Shown here in pieces: positions 11,311 to 21,324 of a stretch of DNA of 64,000 nucleotides; the first letter of the stretch is position 1, and every line of letters begins with the position of its first letter. Below the pieces are notes generated by a model that was given only the letters and a program-made list of their open reading frames with translations, had not been told where the DNA came from and did no database searches. Origin of the DNA: Bauldia sp. (lineage in GTDB: Bacteria > Pseudomonadota > Alphaproteobacteria > Rhizobiales > Kaistiaceae); contig JADLGL010000009.1 of the NCBI GenBank assembly GCA_020849325.1, positions 17,810 through 81,809 on the forward strand. Direction: 5' to 3'. The position numbers and the translations under genes were made by a program.

Positions 11311-12684
11311 TCAGACGGCGCCGGCCTTCCAGGCGGAGCGTTTCCGGTAGATCGTCGAGGCGTCGATCGCGAGCGATGCCGCGGCCCGGGCGATGCTGCC
11401 GCCGCAGAGTGCGATGGCGCGCTCGATGATGCGGCGCTCCTCGACCTCGAACGGCAGGATGCCTTCCTCGCTCGCCGCCGCCGGAGCGGCCGTGCCGGCC
11501 CCGCCGGTCGAGGCGACGGCCATGGCGGCATCGACCGGGGCGCCCGGCGCCTCGACCACGAGGCGCCGCATGGCGTTTTCGAGCTCGCGGACATTCCCCG
11601 GCCAGGCGAGGGATTCGAGCGCCGCCACGGCGCCGGCGGCGAGGCGGGGCGGCGCCACGCCGTCGGCTGACGCGTGTTTCGACGCAAAATGCGCGGCGAG
11701 GATTCCGACGTCGCCGCCGCGGGCACGGAGCGGCGGCAGTTCGAGGCGGAGGACGTCGAGGCGGTGGAAGAGGTCGGCGCGGAAGCGGCCGGCCGCGACT
11801 TCCGCGGCGAGGTCGCGGTTGGTCGCGAAGACGAGGCGGATGTCGACGGGGCGCGTCATGGCGTCGCCGAGGCGCTGGACGCGGCCCGACTGGAGGAACC
11901 GCAGCAGCTTGGCCTGAAGCTGCGGTTCGAGTTCGCCGACCTCATCTAGGAAGAGCGTGCCGCCATGGGCGAGCTCGGCAGCACCGGCGCGGTCGTCATG
12001 CGCGCCGGTGAAGGCGCCGCGGACGTGGCCGAAAATCTCGCTCTCGGCGAGCGCGGTGGGGATCGCGGCGCAGTTCACGGCGACGAAGGGCCTCCCCTCC
12101 CCGCCCTCGGCGTGGAGGGCCTCGGCGGCGATCTCCTTGCCGGTGCCGGTTTCGCCGGTGACGAGCACCGGCGCGCGCGAACGGCCGAGCCGGGCGATGC
12201 GCTCATAGACGATGCGCATCGCCGGCGACCGGCCGACGAAGCCGGCGAAGTCGGTGCCGCCCGCCACTGCCATGGGCGGCGGCGATGCGGCGGGGCGCTC
12301 GGCGGGGGCGGCGCGGGTCGCGGCCATGACCGCTTCGAGGCGCTCGATCAGCATCTTGGCGCCGACCGGCTTCGGCAGGAAGTCGGCGGCGCCGGCACGC
12401 ATCGCCTCGACGGCGGCGGTGACGGAGCCGCGGGCGCTCATCGCAATCACGCGCCGGCCGGCCATGCGCCGGACGAGCGCCGCGGCGCCCCCGGCGCCGT
12501 CGACATCGGCCACCACGATCGCGCCGCGGCCGACCGCGAGCGTCTCGGCTTCGGAAGGGTCTCCGCAGGCCACGGCCGTGAACCGATGGCCTGCGGAGCG
12601 GCCGATCTGGTCTGCGAGCGCACGGCGCTGCACCGGATCGGCATCGACGATGAACACCGGCACGGAGGCGGCGGCGGACGGCAT
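11311..12684 (-). CDS. Sigma-54-dependent (NtrC-family) response regulator
   Basis: Receiver domain [10 protein letters not shown]...[15 protein letters not shown]+ [24 protein letters not shown]-terminal Fis-type [27 protein letters not shown]. Confidence 0.9.
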   Translation of the reverse strand: MPSAAASVPVFIVDADPVQRRALADQIGRSAGHRFTAVACGDPSEAETLAVGRGAIVVADVDGAGGAAALVRRMAGRRVIAMSARGSVTAAVEAMRAGAADFLPKPVGAKMLIERLEAVMAATRAAPAERPAASPPPMAVAGGTDFAGFVGRSPAMRIVYERIARLGRSRAPVLVTGETGTGKEIAAEALHAEGGEGRPFVAVNCAAIPTALAESEIFGHVRGAFTGAHDDRAGAAELAHGGTLFLDEVGELEPQLQAKLLRFLQSGRVQRLGDAMTRPVDIRLVFATNRDLAAEVAAGRFRADLFHRLDVLRLELPPLRARGGDVGILAAHFASKHASADGVAPPRLAAGAVAALESLAWPGNVRELENAMRRLVVEAPGAPVDAAMAVASTGGAGTAAPAAASEEGILPFEVEERRIIERAIALCGGSIARAAASLAIDASTIYRKRSAWKAGAV

Positions 12685-12815
12685 AATGGCGCTTGCGGCC
12701 CCGGTTACGAGCGTTAATCCACTGTCACCGATCACGGTAAAGAAAGGGTCACCTCGCCAGCCCGGCCAAGCGGTCGCCTTGACCGGCGGGTGCGGTGCCT
12801 CTAGCTGACCGGCCG

Positions 12816-13676
12816 ATGGATCGCCCTCTCCTCCCCGAATTCGTCAGCGGCCTTTCGGAGCTCGCGCCGCGCTACCGCGCGATCCTGAGCGACGTATGGG
12901 GCGTGGTGCACAACGGCCACGCCGCGTTTCCGCCGGCCGTAGAGGCGCTCGCGGCCTATCGCGAGCGTGGCGGGGTGGTCGTCCTCATCACCAACGGGCC
13001 GCGGCCGTCGTGGTCGATCAAGCTGCAGCTCGACAGGCTGGGCGTCGTCCCGGCGGCGTATGACGCCGTCGTTTCTTCAGGCGATCTCGCCGTCGCGATG
13101 CTCGCCACGATGCCGGGCGCGAAAGTGCATCACATCGGGCCGGAGCGCGACTTCGTCGTCTACCGCGACCTCGACGTCCGCCTGACCGGGGCGGACGAAG
13201 CCGATATCGTCTGCTGCACCGGCCTCGACAACGAATACACGGAGATGCCGGCCGACTACGACCAGCGGCTCCAGGCGATGCGGGCACGCGATCTGCCGTT
13301 CCTCTGCGCCAACCCGGACATCTGGGTGGAGATGGGCGACAGGATGATCCCCTGCGCCGGTGCGCTCGCGGAGCGCTACAGCGGCATGGGCGGGCGGACG
13401 ACCATCCTCGGCAAGCCACACCCCGAGATCTATGCGCTGGCGCTGGCGCGGATCGACGAGGCCGCCGGCGAAGCCGTTCCGCGCGGCGACATCCTCGCGA
13501 TCGGCGACGGCGCCCACACGGACGTGCGTGGCGCCAACCGGACCGGGATGCCGGTGCTCTTCATCACCGGCGGCGTCCATGCCGGCGAATATGACGACGA
13601 CCCCGAGCGCATCCGCGGCTTCCTCGCGCGGAGCGAGGTGCGGGCCGACGCCATGATGCCCCGCCTCCTGTGGTGA
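12816..13676 (+). CDS. HAD-superfamily hydrolase (NagD-like)
   Basis: YRAILSDVWGVVHNGHAAFPPAVEAL, ITNGPRPSW, ILAIGDGAHTDVRGANRTGMPVLFITGGVHAGEY. Confidence 0.85.
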   Translation: MDRPLLPEFVSGLSELAPRYRAILSDVWGVVHNGHAAFPPAVEALAAYRERGGVVVLITNGPRPSWSIKLQLDRLGVVPAAYDAVVSSGDLAVAMLATMPGAKVHHIGPERDFVVYRDLDVRLTGADEADIVCCTGLDNEYTEMPADYDQRLQAMRARDLPFLCANPDIWVEMGDRMIPCAGALAERYSGMGGRTTILGKPHPEIYALALARIDEAAGEAVPRGDILAIGDGAHTDVRGANRTGMPVLFITGGVHAGEYDDDPERIRGFLARSEVRADAMMPRLLW

Positions 13677-14674
13677 CGACCGCGGTGCAGCTCGTCCGCA
13701 TCGCCGCGTCCGACGGAGCCGCCGTTCCGGCGGCGCATCGCGGGCTGGTGCTCGCGATGGGCAATTTCGACGGGGTCCACAGGGGCCATCAGGCGCTGAT
13801 CGCGGCCGCCGCCACGGAAGCCGCGGCCATCGGCCGGCGCGCCGGCGTCCTCACCTTCGAGCCGCATCCGCGCACCGTCCTCCGGCCCGAGGCGCCGACG
13901 TTCCGCCTCGCGACCTCGGACGCACGGTGCGCGATTGTCGCTTCGCTCGGCATCGATGCGGTGATCGAGCTCCGGTTCGACGCGACCCTTGCCGGGCTCC
14001 CGCCGGAGACGTTCGTCCGCGACATCCTCGCCGGCCGCCTCGGCATTGCGGGGATCGTGGTGGGCGAGGATTTCCGCTTCGGCCACAGGCGCGCCGGCGA
14101 CGTCGCCCTCCTCCGCCGGCTCGGCGCCGAGCTCGGCTTCTTCGTGCGCGGCCTCCCCGCCGTCCTCCGGCCGGATGGCGAGCCGTTTTCGTCCGGGCGC
14201 ATCCGGACGGCCCTTGCCGCGGGCGACATCGATGCCGTCAACGGCATGCTCGGCTATCGCTGGCGCACGTCCGGCCGGGTGATCCACGGCGACAAGCGCG
14301 GCCGGACGATCGGCTACCCCACCGCCAATATCCGCCTCGAAGCCGCTTCGGCGTTGCGGCATGGCATCTATTCGGTGCTCGCGGCCTGGCCGGGCCAGAA
14401 ACCGCGGTCGGCGGTCGCAAGTTTTGGCGTGCGGCCCACCTTCGGCTCGGCCCTGATGCCGCTCCTCGAAGTCCACGTCTTCGATTTCGACGGAGACCTC
14501 TACGATCGCGAGCTGACGGCGATCTTCCTCGCCTGGCTCCGCCCGGAGGAGCGTTTCGACGGGATCGAATCGCTCGTGCGGCAGATCGACCGCGATGCCG
14601 CGAGCGCGCGCGCGATCAATGCCGCGGCGGGGCCGGGATCGGCCATCGACCGGGCGCTCGACGACGCGCTCTAG
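13670..14674 (+). CDS. ribF: Bifunctional riboflavin kinase / FAD synthetase
   Basis: LAMGNFDGVHRGHQALI, VGEDFRFGHRRAGDV, HGDKRGRTIGYPTANI; short overlap with the upstream CDS. Confidence 0.92.
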   Translation: MVTTAVQLVRIAASDGAAVPAAHRGLVLAMGNFDGVHRGHQALIAAAATEAAAIGRRAGVLTFEPHPRTVLRPEAPTFRLATSDARCAIVASLGIDAVIELRFDATLAGLPPETFVRDILAGRLGIAGIVVGEDFRFGHRRAGDVALLRRLGAELGFFVRGLPAVLRPDGEPFSSGRIRTALAAGDIDAVNGMLGYRWRTSGRVIHGDKRGRTIGYPTANIRLEAASALRHGIYSVLAAWPGQKPRSAVASFGVRPTFGSALMPLLEVHVFDFDGDLYDRELTAIFLAWLRPEERFDGIESLVRQIDRDAASARAINAAAGPGSAIDRALDDAL

Positions 14675-14793
14675 GTCAGCGCAAGCGGTTGCCGCAAAAC
14701 GCGCCATTGCCTAAAATCAGCCGCGGTGATGCGGCAACAGCATCGCGACGGTCGCCGCTTCGAAGCAGCGGCGGCAAACGAGGGAAAGCCCGG

Positions 14794-15054
14794 ATGATCT
14801 TCGAGCGCGCGCTGAGGAACACGCTCATTCGTGGCGGCCTCGTGGTCGTCCTCGCAGCGGGCCTTGCCGGATGCGGCACGACCTACGGCACCGGCGTCGG
14901 CACCACCGCGCAGACGCTCAAGGACATGACGAACCTCCTGAACCTCCGGGGCGGCGAGCCGATCAGCTACCAGCCGCTGCCGGGCGTCGTGGTGCCCCCC
15001 TGCGTCAACGACCCGGTCCCCTGCCCCCTGCCGCCGCCCCAGCCTGCGCCGTAG
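14794..15054 (+). CDS. Small lipoprotein of unknown function
   Basis: MIFERALRNTLIRGGLVVVLAAGLAGCGTTYGTG (lipobox LAGC). Confidence 0.6.
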   Translation: MIFERALRNTLIRGGLVVVLAAGLAGCGTTYGTGVGTTAQTLKDMTNLLNLRGGEPISYQPLPGVVVPPCVNDPVPCPLPPPQPAP

Positions 15055-15183
15055 GCAGGCAACTCAATCGGACAACTCCCAGATACGCTCCGACTGCCTC
15101 TCCCCGTGCGGGGCGAGGGAGCAGGTGCAGGGTCGGCTACGGCGGCAGGAAACCGTCGGAGGATGCTACCCTGCCGGCGGCAG

Positions 15184-15819
15184 TCACGGCCGGGCGAAGG
15201 CCCTTCGCTCGGCCTCGCATTCGGGCCGGCACCAGCAGCCTTCGATGTGATCGTCGACGATCCCGACGGCCTGCATGAAGGCGTAGACCGTGGTCGGTCC
15301 GACGAAGGACCATCCCCGTTTCCGGAGCGCTTTCGAGAGGGCGGTCGATTCCGCCGTCTTCGGCATCGCCATCAGCGTGCCGAAGTCGAGGCGTTCCGGG
15401 CGGTCGGCGGGCTTCGGCTCAAAGCTCCAGACGAAGGCGGCGAGGGAGCCCGCTTCGGCACGGAGTGCCTGCAGCCGCTTCGCGTTGTTGATCACCGATT
15501 CGATCTTGCCGCGGTGGCGGACGATGCCGGCATCACCGAGAAGGCGCTCGACGTCGGCCGGGCCGAACGCCGCCACGCGGTCCGCGTCGAAGCCCGCGAA
15601 GGCGCGCCGGAACGCCTCGCGCTTCCGGAGGATGGTCAGCCACGACAGGCCGGACTGAAACCCTTCGAGGCAGATCTTCTCGAAGAGGCGCGTGTCGTCC
15701 GCGGTCGGGCGGCCCCATTCGGCGTGATGGTAGGCCTGGTACTCCGGGATGGCGCCGTGCCAGCGGCACGAACAGCGGCCATCCGTCTCGCGCAGGAGGC
15801 CGTCCGCGAGGACCGCCAC
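15184..15819 (-). CDS. tag: DNA-3-methyladenine glycosylase I
   Basis: CSCRWHGAIPEYQAYHHAEWGRPTADDTRLFEKICLEGFQSGLSWLTILRKREAFRRAFAGFD; SFVGPTTVYAFMQAVGIVDDHIEGCW. Confidence 0.92.
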   Translation of the reverse strand: MAVLADGLLRETDGRCSCRWHGAIPEYQAYHHAEWGRPTADDTRLFEKICLEGFQSGLSWLTILRKREAFRRAFAGFDADRVAAFGPADVERLLGDAGIVRHRGKIESVINNAKRLQALRAEAGSLAAFVWSFEPKPADRPERLDFGTLMAMPKTAESTALSKALRKRGWSFVGPTTVYAFMQAVGIVDDHIEGCWCRPECEAERRAFARP

Positions 15820-15826
15820 GACCGCC

Positions 15827-17434
15827 TCAGGCGATCATGCGGTAGGCGGCGAGCGTCATGAACGGCTCCAGCGTCTCCGCGACGCTGAGCGAGCGGAACA
15901 GCGCCACCGCCTCCGGGAAGCGGCCGGCCCTGTAGGCATCGGCGCCGATCTCCTCCTCGACCTTGGTCATCTCTTCCTTGAGGCACTGGTCGAGGAATTG
16001 CGGCGTCGCCCGGCGGCCGTCGGCAAGGCTCGCGCGGAAGCGGAGCTGCTGCCAGACCTGGGCGCGGCTGATCTCGGCGAGCGAGGCGTCCTCGACGATG
16101 TGGTCGATCGGCACCGCGCCGCGGCCGCTGAGCCAGCCTTCGAGATATGTCACGGACGTGCGGACGTTGTCGCGGAAGCCGCCGGGCGTCCGGATGCCGT
16201 CGTGCACTTCGAGGAGGTCGTCCTGCGTGGGCGCGACGTCGTCGCGGCGGACGCCGAGCTGGTTCGGGCCGGGCATGAAGCGGTCGAACGCCTCGCGCGC
16301 GACGGGGATCAGGGCGGGGTGGATCACCCAGGTGCCGTCATGCCCCGCCTTCGCCTCGCGTTCCTTGTCGGCCTTGATCTCGGCCATAGCGCGGTCCTTC
16401 AGCACCGGGTCGGCGCCGTCGGGAATGAAGGCCGACATGCCGCCGATGGCGAACGTGCCGCGGCGGTGGCAGGTCTTGATGAGGAGGTCGGAATAGGCCT
16501 TGAGGAATGCGTCGCCCATGTCGACCTGGGAACGATCTGGCAGGAGGTAGGCCGGCGTGCTCCGGAACGTCTTCAGGAGCGAGAAGATGTAGTCCCAGCG
16601 GCCGCAGTTGAGGCCGGCCATGTGATCGCGGAGCTCGTAGATGATCTCGTCCATCTCGAACGCCGCCGGCAGCGTCTCGATGTGGACGGTGGCGCGGATG
16701 GTGCCGCGCGGCAGAGCGAGCGCATCCTCGGCGAAGGTGAACACCTGGTTCCACCACCGCGCCTCGAGATGGCTCTCGAGCTTCGGCAGGTAGAAATAGG
16801 GCCGCGACCCGGCCGCCACGGCGCGGGCGGCGCCGTGGAACACGGCAAGGCCGAAATCGACGAGCGCGCCCGACATCTCCTCGCCGTCGACGACGATGTG
16901 CGCCTCCGGCAGGTGCAGTCCGCGCGGGCGCGTCATCAGGACGGCCGGGGTGGCGGAAAGGGCGATCGCCGTCCCGGTGGCCGGGTCCGTCGCGGTCAGC
17001 GTGCCGAGCCAGCGGTCGCGGAGGTTGAGCTGGCCTTCGATCAGGTTGGCGAAGGTGGGGGCGAGGCTGTCCTCGAAGTCCGCCATGAAGGTGCGGGCGC
17101 CCGAATTGAGGCCGCGGACGAGCGTCAGCCGGTCGACCGGGCCGGCGAGCTCGACCCGGCGATCGGCGATCTCGGCGGGCATTTCGGCGACGACCCAGTC
17201 AGCTTGGCGGATGGCCTTGGTCTCGGGCCGGAAATCGGGGAGTTCGCCGCGGTCGAAGCGCGCCTGGCGGGCGAAGCGCTCGGACAGGAGGTCGAGCCGC
17301 TGGACGTCGAACTGGCGATGGAGCGCGGCGAGGAATTCGAGGGCCGGGGTGGTGAGGACCTCGTCGTAGCGCGGGCCTTCCGGACCGGTGACGACAAGGC
17401 CGCGAACCGGTGCTGCGTTCTCAGCGATGGTCAT
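15827..17434 (-). CDS. aceB: Malate synthase A
   Basis: TFMADFEDSLAPTFANLIEGQLNLRD, RPRGLHLPEAHI, YFYLPKLESHLEARWWNQVFTFAED, GLNCGRWDYIFSLLKTF. Confidence 0.93.
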   Translation of the reverse strand: MTIAENAAPVRGLVVTGPEGPRYDEVLTTPALEFLAALHRQFDVQRLDLLSERFARQARFDRGELPDFRPETKAIRQADWVVAEMPAEIADRRVELAGPVDRLTLVRGLNSGARTFMADFEDSLAPTFANLIEGQLNLRDRWLGTLTATDPATGTAIALSATPAVLMTRPRGLHLPEAHIVVDGEEMSGALVDFGLAVFHGAARAVAAGSRPYFYLPKLESHLEARWWNQVFTFAEDALALPRGTIRATVHIETLPAAFEMDEIIYELRDHMAGLNCGRWDYIFSLLKTFRSTPAYLLPDRSQVDMGDAFLKAYSDLLIKTCHRRGTFAIGGMSAFIPDGADPVLKDRAMAEIKADKEREAKAGHDGTWVIHPALIPVAREAFDRFMPGPNQLGVRRDDVAPTQDDLLEVHDGIRTPGGFRDNVRTSVTYLEGWLSGRGAVPIDHIVEDASLAEISRAQVWQQLRFRASLADGRRATPQFLDQCLKEEMTKVEEEIGADAYRAGRFPEAVALFRSLSVAETLEPFMTLAAYRMIA

Positions 17435-17505
17435 CAGAGTTCCCGCACGGCGCCCGTCACAGGCGCGTTCTGCCGGGATGCTTGGTATCGCATGGGCAGA
17501 ATGCG

Positions 17506-18837
17506 TCAATGCCTGCCGGACTCGTCCTCGTCGTCATGCCCGCCATGGCGGGCCCTGAGACGGCGGACGAACCACCAGATGCCGAGGACGACGGGCGGCA
17601 CGGCGATGGCGGTGACGAGATAACGATCGACCCAGCCGGCCGATTCGGCGCCGGCGGCGAGGTAGGAAACGAGGCCGACGACGTAGTAGCTGACCGCTGC
17701 GACCGAAAGTCCTTCCACCCATTGCTGGAGCCGGAACTGCATCCTGGCGCGCCGGTTCAGCGAGGAGAGCAGCTCCCGGTTCTGCTGTTCGAGCTCGACC
17801 TCGATGCGGGTTCGCAGGAGATTCGCCGCGCGGCCGATGCGGATCGATAGTTCCTGCTGCCGCGCCTCGACGTTCTGGCAGGTGCGCATCGCCGGCGCCA
17901 TGCGGCGCTCGAGGAAGGAGCTCCACCGCGTGTAGCCGTCGAGCGCGCTTTCGCGGATCGACCGCAGGCGCAGCTTCACGATCTCGTCGTAGGCGCGGCT
18001 GGCGCCGAAGCGGAACGAGGAGAGCGCCACCTCCATCTCGACCTCGGCGGCGAGCTCGGTGACCCTGCCGAGGAGCATGCGGTTGGCGTTGAGGTCCGGC
18101 GTGGTGCTCATCTTCTGGATCGTGTCCTGGAGCGCCATCTCGATCCGGGCGATGGCCGGCTGCAGGCGCCGCGCCTCGGGGAGGCCGAGGAGCGCGAGCG
18201 TCCGGTAGGTTTCGAGCTCGATGAGCCGCTGCACCAGGGCGCCGACCTCGTGCGGGTAGAGGCCGCGGTCGACGACGAGGATGCGCGTGAGCCCGTCGGC
18301 GCGGAGCTTGAAATCCGTCGCGCCGATGGCGCGGCCGTCGCGCATCGTCGACACCGCGGTGGAGCCGGGGTCGAGGCCGTGGAGGAGCGCCTCGGCCGGG
18401 GCGTCGTCCTTCACGAGGTCGAGGCGCAGGGCGACGAGCAGCGGCCCCGGCTGGCGGAACGGCATGCCGAGAAGGTCGTCGAGCGTCAGGGGGTTGCCGG
18501 GGTCGTTGCCGGGGCAGTCCCAGGTGTAGGTCGTGATCTCGGAATGCGTCTCCCAGCGGAGGCGGACCGCGCCGATCCAGACGATGTGCTGATTGGCGTG
18601 CTCGTCCGGCGCCCGGAGGCCGAGCGCCGCGCAGCGCCGGAAGAGGTCCTCGCGTGCGAGCCCGGTGCTCACGGCGTCGGTCGAGAAGGCGTAGTGGAGC
18701 ACCAGGCGCGGCGTCGTCATCACCTGGAACGGCCGGGCATGGATCTCGCGCAGCACGAGGTCGCGCATCGGGTGCTGGACGAGCGACTGGCGCGCCGTCC
18801 CCGAAACCATGCCGCCCGTGCGGCTGTCGCCGTCCAT
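17506..18837 (-). CDS. DUF3422-family membrane protein
   Basis: HPMRDLVLREIHARPFQ...TPRLVLHYAFSTD; C-terminal transmembrane segments; family assigned from memory. Confidence 0.7.
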   Translation of the reverse strand: MDGDSRTGGMVSGTARQSLVQHPMRDLVLREIHARPFQVMTTPRLVLHYAFSTDAVSTGLAREDLFRRCAALGLRAPDEHANQHIVWIGAVRLRWETHSEITTYTWDCPGNDPGNPLTLDDLLGMPFRQPGPLLVALRLDLVKDDAPAEALLHGLDPGSTAVSTMRDGRAIGATDFKLRADGLTRILVVDRGLYPHEVGALVQRLIELETYRTLALLGLPEARRLQPAIARIEMALQDTIQKMSTTPDLNANRMLLGRVTELAAEVEMEVALSSFRFGASRAYDEIVKLRLRSIRESALDGYTRWSSFLERRMAPAMRTCQNVEARQQELSIRIGRAANLLRTRIEVELEQQNRELLSSLNRRARMQFRLQQWVEGLSVAAVSYYVVGLVSYLAAGAESAGWVDRYLVTAIAVPPVVLGIWWFVRRLRARHGGHDDEDESGRH

Positions 18838-18941
18838 CACGCATCTCTCCGCCAACCGGCGCGATTTGTGCGCCGGGGCGGCGCGGGAATCCAGCGCAGC
18901 CGGGCAAAAAATGCTGGCCCCGCCGGGCGCGGACCGCAGTT

Positions 18942-18977
18942 ATTTACACCCGTGTAAATTTACACTATAGTGTAAAT
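18942..18977. promoter_or_regulatory. Twin palindromic operator-like sites abutting the tetR start
   Basis: ATTTACAC-CC-GTGTAAAT (18942-18959) and perfect 20-bp palindrome ATTTACACTATAGTGTAAAT (18958-18977), immediately followed by ATG at 18978. Confidence 0.85.
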
Positions 18978-19550
18978 ATGAGCCCGAGCCGAACCGAACG
19001 ATCCCGTTCGCTGATCCTCGACGCCGCGGACGCGCTGTTCCGGGCGCGAGGCATCACGGCCGTCTCGGTCGAGGAGATCGCCCAGGCCGCGGGGCTGACG
19101 CGGAAGACGGTGTACAATCTCTTCGCCGCCAAGGAGGCGATCGCGCTTGCGCTGGTGGCGCGGGTGGAGGCCGGCGACGCCGGCTACCGCGCCCGGATGG
19201 CGGCCGGCGACGACGCCCGCACCCTCCTCGAAACCGTGTTTCTCGACAGCGCCGGCTGGTGCCTCGCCAATCCGGCGCTGGCGCGCATCGCGCTTGCGCC
19301 GCCGACCCCGCCGTCACTCGAGCCGCCGGAAGGGCGGCCGTCCTTTCAGCGGCTCGTGACGGACATACTCCGCCTCGGCCAGGCGGAGGGCACCATCCGG
19401 CGGGACGAGGACGCAGCCTTCATGGCGCTCGTCCTTCTCGGCGCCTACGCGCAGGCAATGCTCGCCATGCTCGGCGGCGGCCGTTTCGGTGCCGCCGACA
19501 TCAGCCACCTCCTCCGCCTCGTCGTCGAGGGCATCGGCGAACGACCGTGA
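18978..19550 (+). CDS. TetR/AcrR-family transcriptional regulator
   Basis: RSLILDAADALFRARGITAVSVEEIAQAAGLTRKTVYNLFAAKEAIALAL HTH. Confidence 0.9.
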   Translation: MSPSRTERSRSLILDAADALFRARGITAVSVEEIAQAAGLTRKTVYNLFAAKEAIALALVARVEAGDAGYRARMAAGDDARTLLETVFLDSAGWCLANPALARIALAPPTPPSLEPPEGRPSFQRLVTDILRLGQAEGTIRRDEDAAFMALVLLGAYAQAMLAMLGGGRFGAADISHLLRLVVEGIGERP

Positions 19551-20287
19551 GCACGCTTTCGGAGCCATCGCACATGCCATCACACGATGCCCCTGCAGGG
19601 CTGCCGGTGCCGTTCGGGCCGGAGATATGGACCGTCGCCGGCCCTCCGATCACCGGCATGCTGCGGTTCGTCTACCCGACCCGGATGATCGTCATCCGTC
19701 TTGGCGATGGCGGGCTTCTGCTGTGGTCGCCGGTTGCGCTGACCGAGGCCGGTGCCGCCGGCGTCGCCACGCTCGGCCCCGTCCGGCATCTCGTCGCGCC
19801 GAACACGCTGCACTACAGCTTCATCGCCGATTGGCATCGCCGCTATCCGGCGGCGCTGGTCCACGCCCTGCCGCGGCTTCGCGCGGACCGTCCCGAAGTG
19901 CCGCAGGGCCCCACGCTCGACGAGGCGTCACAGCCGTGGGCCGGAGAGATCGACCAGGTGCTGATGCGCACCCGGATCGCCGACGAAATGGTCTTCTTCC
20001 ACCGCACGAGCGGGACGGCGATCTTCACCGACCTCCTGCAGAACTTTCCAACCGACTGGTTCCCGGGCTGGCGCCGGATCGTTGCGCGGTTCGACCTGAT
20101 GCTCGGCGACGAGCCCCGCGTGCCCCGGAAATTCCGTTTGGCCATCACCGATCGCGGCGCGGCGCGAACCGCGATCGGCCGAGTGCTTTCATGGCCGGTC
20201 GAGCGCGTGCTGATGGCGCACGGAGAACCGGTCACGACGGGCGCGGCAGAGTATCTCCGCCGCGCCTTCGCATGGCTCAATGGCTAG
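19547..20287 (+). CDS. DUF4336-family protein
   Basis: IWTVAGPPITGMLRFVYPTRMIVIRLGDGGLLLWSPVALT...VRHLVAPNTLHYSFIADW; GTG start overlaps the tetR stop (GTGA). Confidence 0.7.
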   Translation: MSTLSEPSHMPSHDAPAGLPVPFGPEIWTVAGPPITGMLRFVYPTRMIVIRLGDGGLLLWSPVALTEAGAAGVATLGPVRHLVAPNTLHYSFIADWHRRYPAALVHALPRLRADRPEVPQGPTLDEASQPWAGEIDQVLMRTRIADEMVFFHRTSGTAIFTDLLQNFPTDWFPGWRRIVARFDLMLGDEPRVPRKFRLAITDRGAARTAIGRVLSWPVERVLMAHGEPVTTGAAEYLRRAFAWLNG

Positions 20288-20455
20288 GGGATTGACCGCA
20301 TTCGGAAGACTCCGTGTTGGCGTCGCAAGACCTTTGCGCTCGTGGCTGTTCCCCTCGCCCGTTCGGGGAGGAGGCGAATGAGCGGCCGCTCCGGGAACGA
20401 GCCCGAAAGCGTCCAACTGCTACGGGCCGGGACTCGTCCGACGCGTGAACCTTTC

Positions 20456-20478
20456 CCCCTTGCGGGACCCGCAAGGGG
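20456..20478. terminator. Hairpin CCCCTTGCGGG-A-CCCGCAAGGGG, possible terminator of the peroxiredoxin gene
   Basis: 11-bp inverted repeat in the intergenic region; no T-run. Confidence 0.4.
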
Positions 20479-20522
20479 ACGGCCACGATGACGGACTGCC
20501 CGCCACGGAATTGCGAACCGCC

Positions 20523-21185
20523 CTACCCTTTCGGCTGCGGGACGTAGCGGAGGTACGGTTTCGGGGCGCGCCAGCCGTCGGGGTAGATCGACTTCGCGGC
20601 CTCGTCGGTGACAGAGCCGGCGATGATGACCTCGTCGCCCACCTTCCAGTTCGCCGGCGTCGCGACCTTGAACTTCGCGGTCAGCTGCATGGAATCGATG
20701 ACGCGCAGGATCTCGTCGAAGTTCCGGCCCGTGGACATCGGGTAGGCGAGCGCCAGCTTGATCTTCTTGTCCGGGCCGATGACGTAGACGGTGCGGACGG
20801 TCTGATTGTCGGCGGCGGTGCGCCCTTCCGACGTGTCGCCGGCATCGTTCGGCAGCATGTCGTAGAGCTTGGCGACCTTCAGCTGCGGGTCGCCGATCAT
20901 CGGGTAATTGGGCGCAACGCCCATCGTGTCGGCGATGTCCTTCGACCAGCCCTGGTGACGGTCGACGGGGTCGACGCTGATCGCCAGAATCTTGACGTTC
21001 CGCGATCTGAAGTCCGGCTCGAGCCGCGCCATCGTCCCGAGTTCGGTGGTGCAGACGGGCGTGAAGTCCTTGGGGTGGGAGAAGAGGATGCCCCAGGAGT
21101 CGCCCAGCCACTCGTGGAACCGAATCTTGCCGGCGGTGGTGTCGGCTTCGAAGTCGGGTGCGGTATCGCCCAGTCGGAGTGTCAT
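20523..21185 (-). CDS. 1-Cys (Prx6-type) peroxiredoxin
   Basis: MTLRLGDTAPDFEADTTAGKIRFHEWLGDSWGILFSHPKDFTPVCTTELG; C-terminal WRAPKPYLRYVPQP. Confidence 0.9.
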   Translation of the reverse strand: MTLRLGDTAPDFEADTTAGKIRFHEWLGDSWGILFSHPKDFTPVCTTELGTMARLEPDFRSRNVKILAISVDPVDRHQGWSKDIADTMGVAPNYPMIGDPQLKVAKLYDMLPNDAGDTSEGRTAADNQTVRTVYVIGPDKKIKLALAYPMSTGRNFDEILRVIDSMQLTAKFKVATPANWKVGDEVIIAGSVTDEAAKSIYPDGWRAPKPYLRYVPQPKG

Positions 21186-21324
21186 GGCCGTTCTCCAGTG
21201 ATTGCCTTTGCAGGGCTCGGAATATCGGGACCGGCGGGGTGCGCGACAAGGATTTCGCTTCCCCGGATGAGGCCGCAGACGCGGTGGCATTCCATCAAAC
21301 GGGCAGAAACGCGAGCGATGTTGC

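Noticed and set aside
20340-20380. ctcgcccgttcggggaggaggcg hairpin as another large palindromic element
   Set aside because: Only a short partial arm resembling the 51912 element; insufficient to call a copy.
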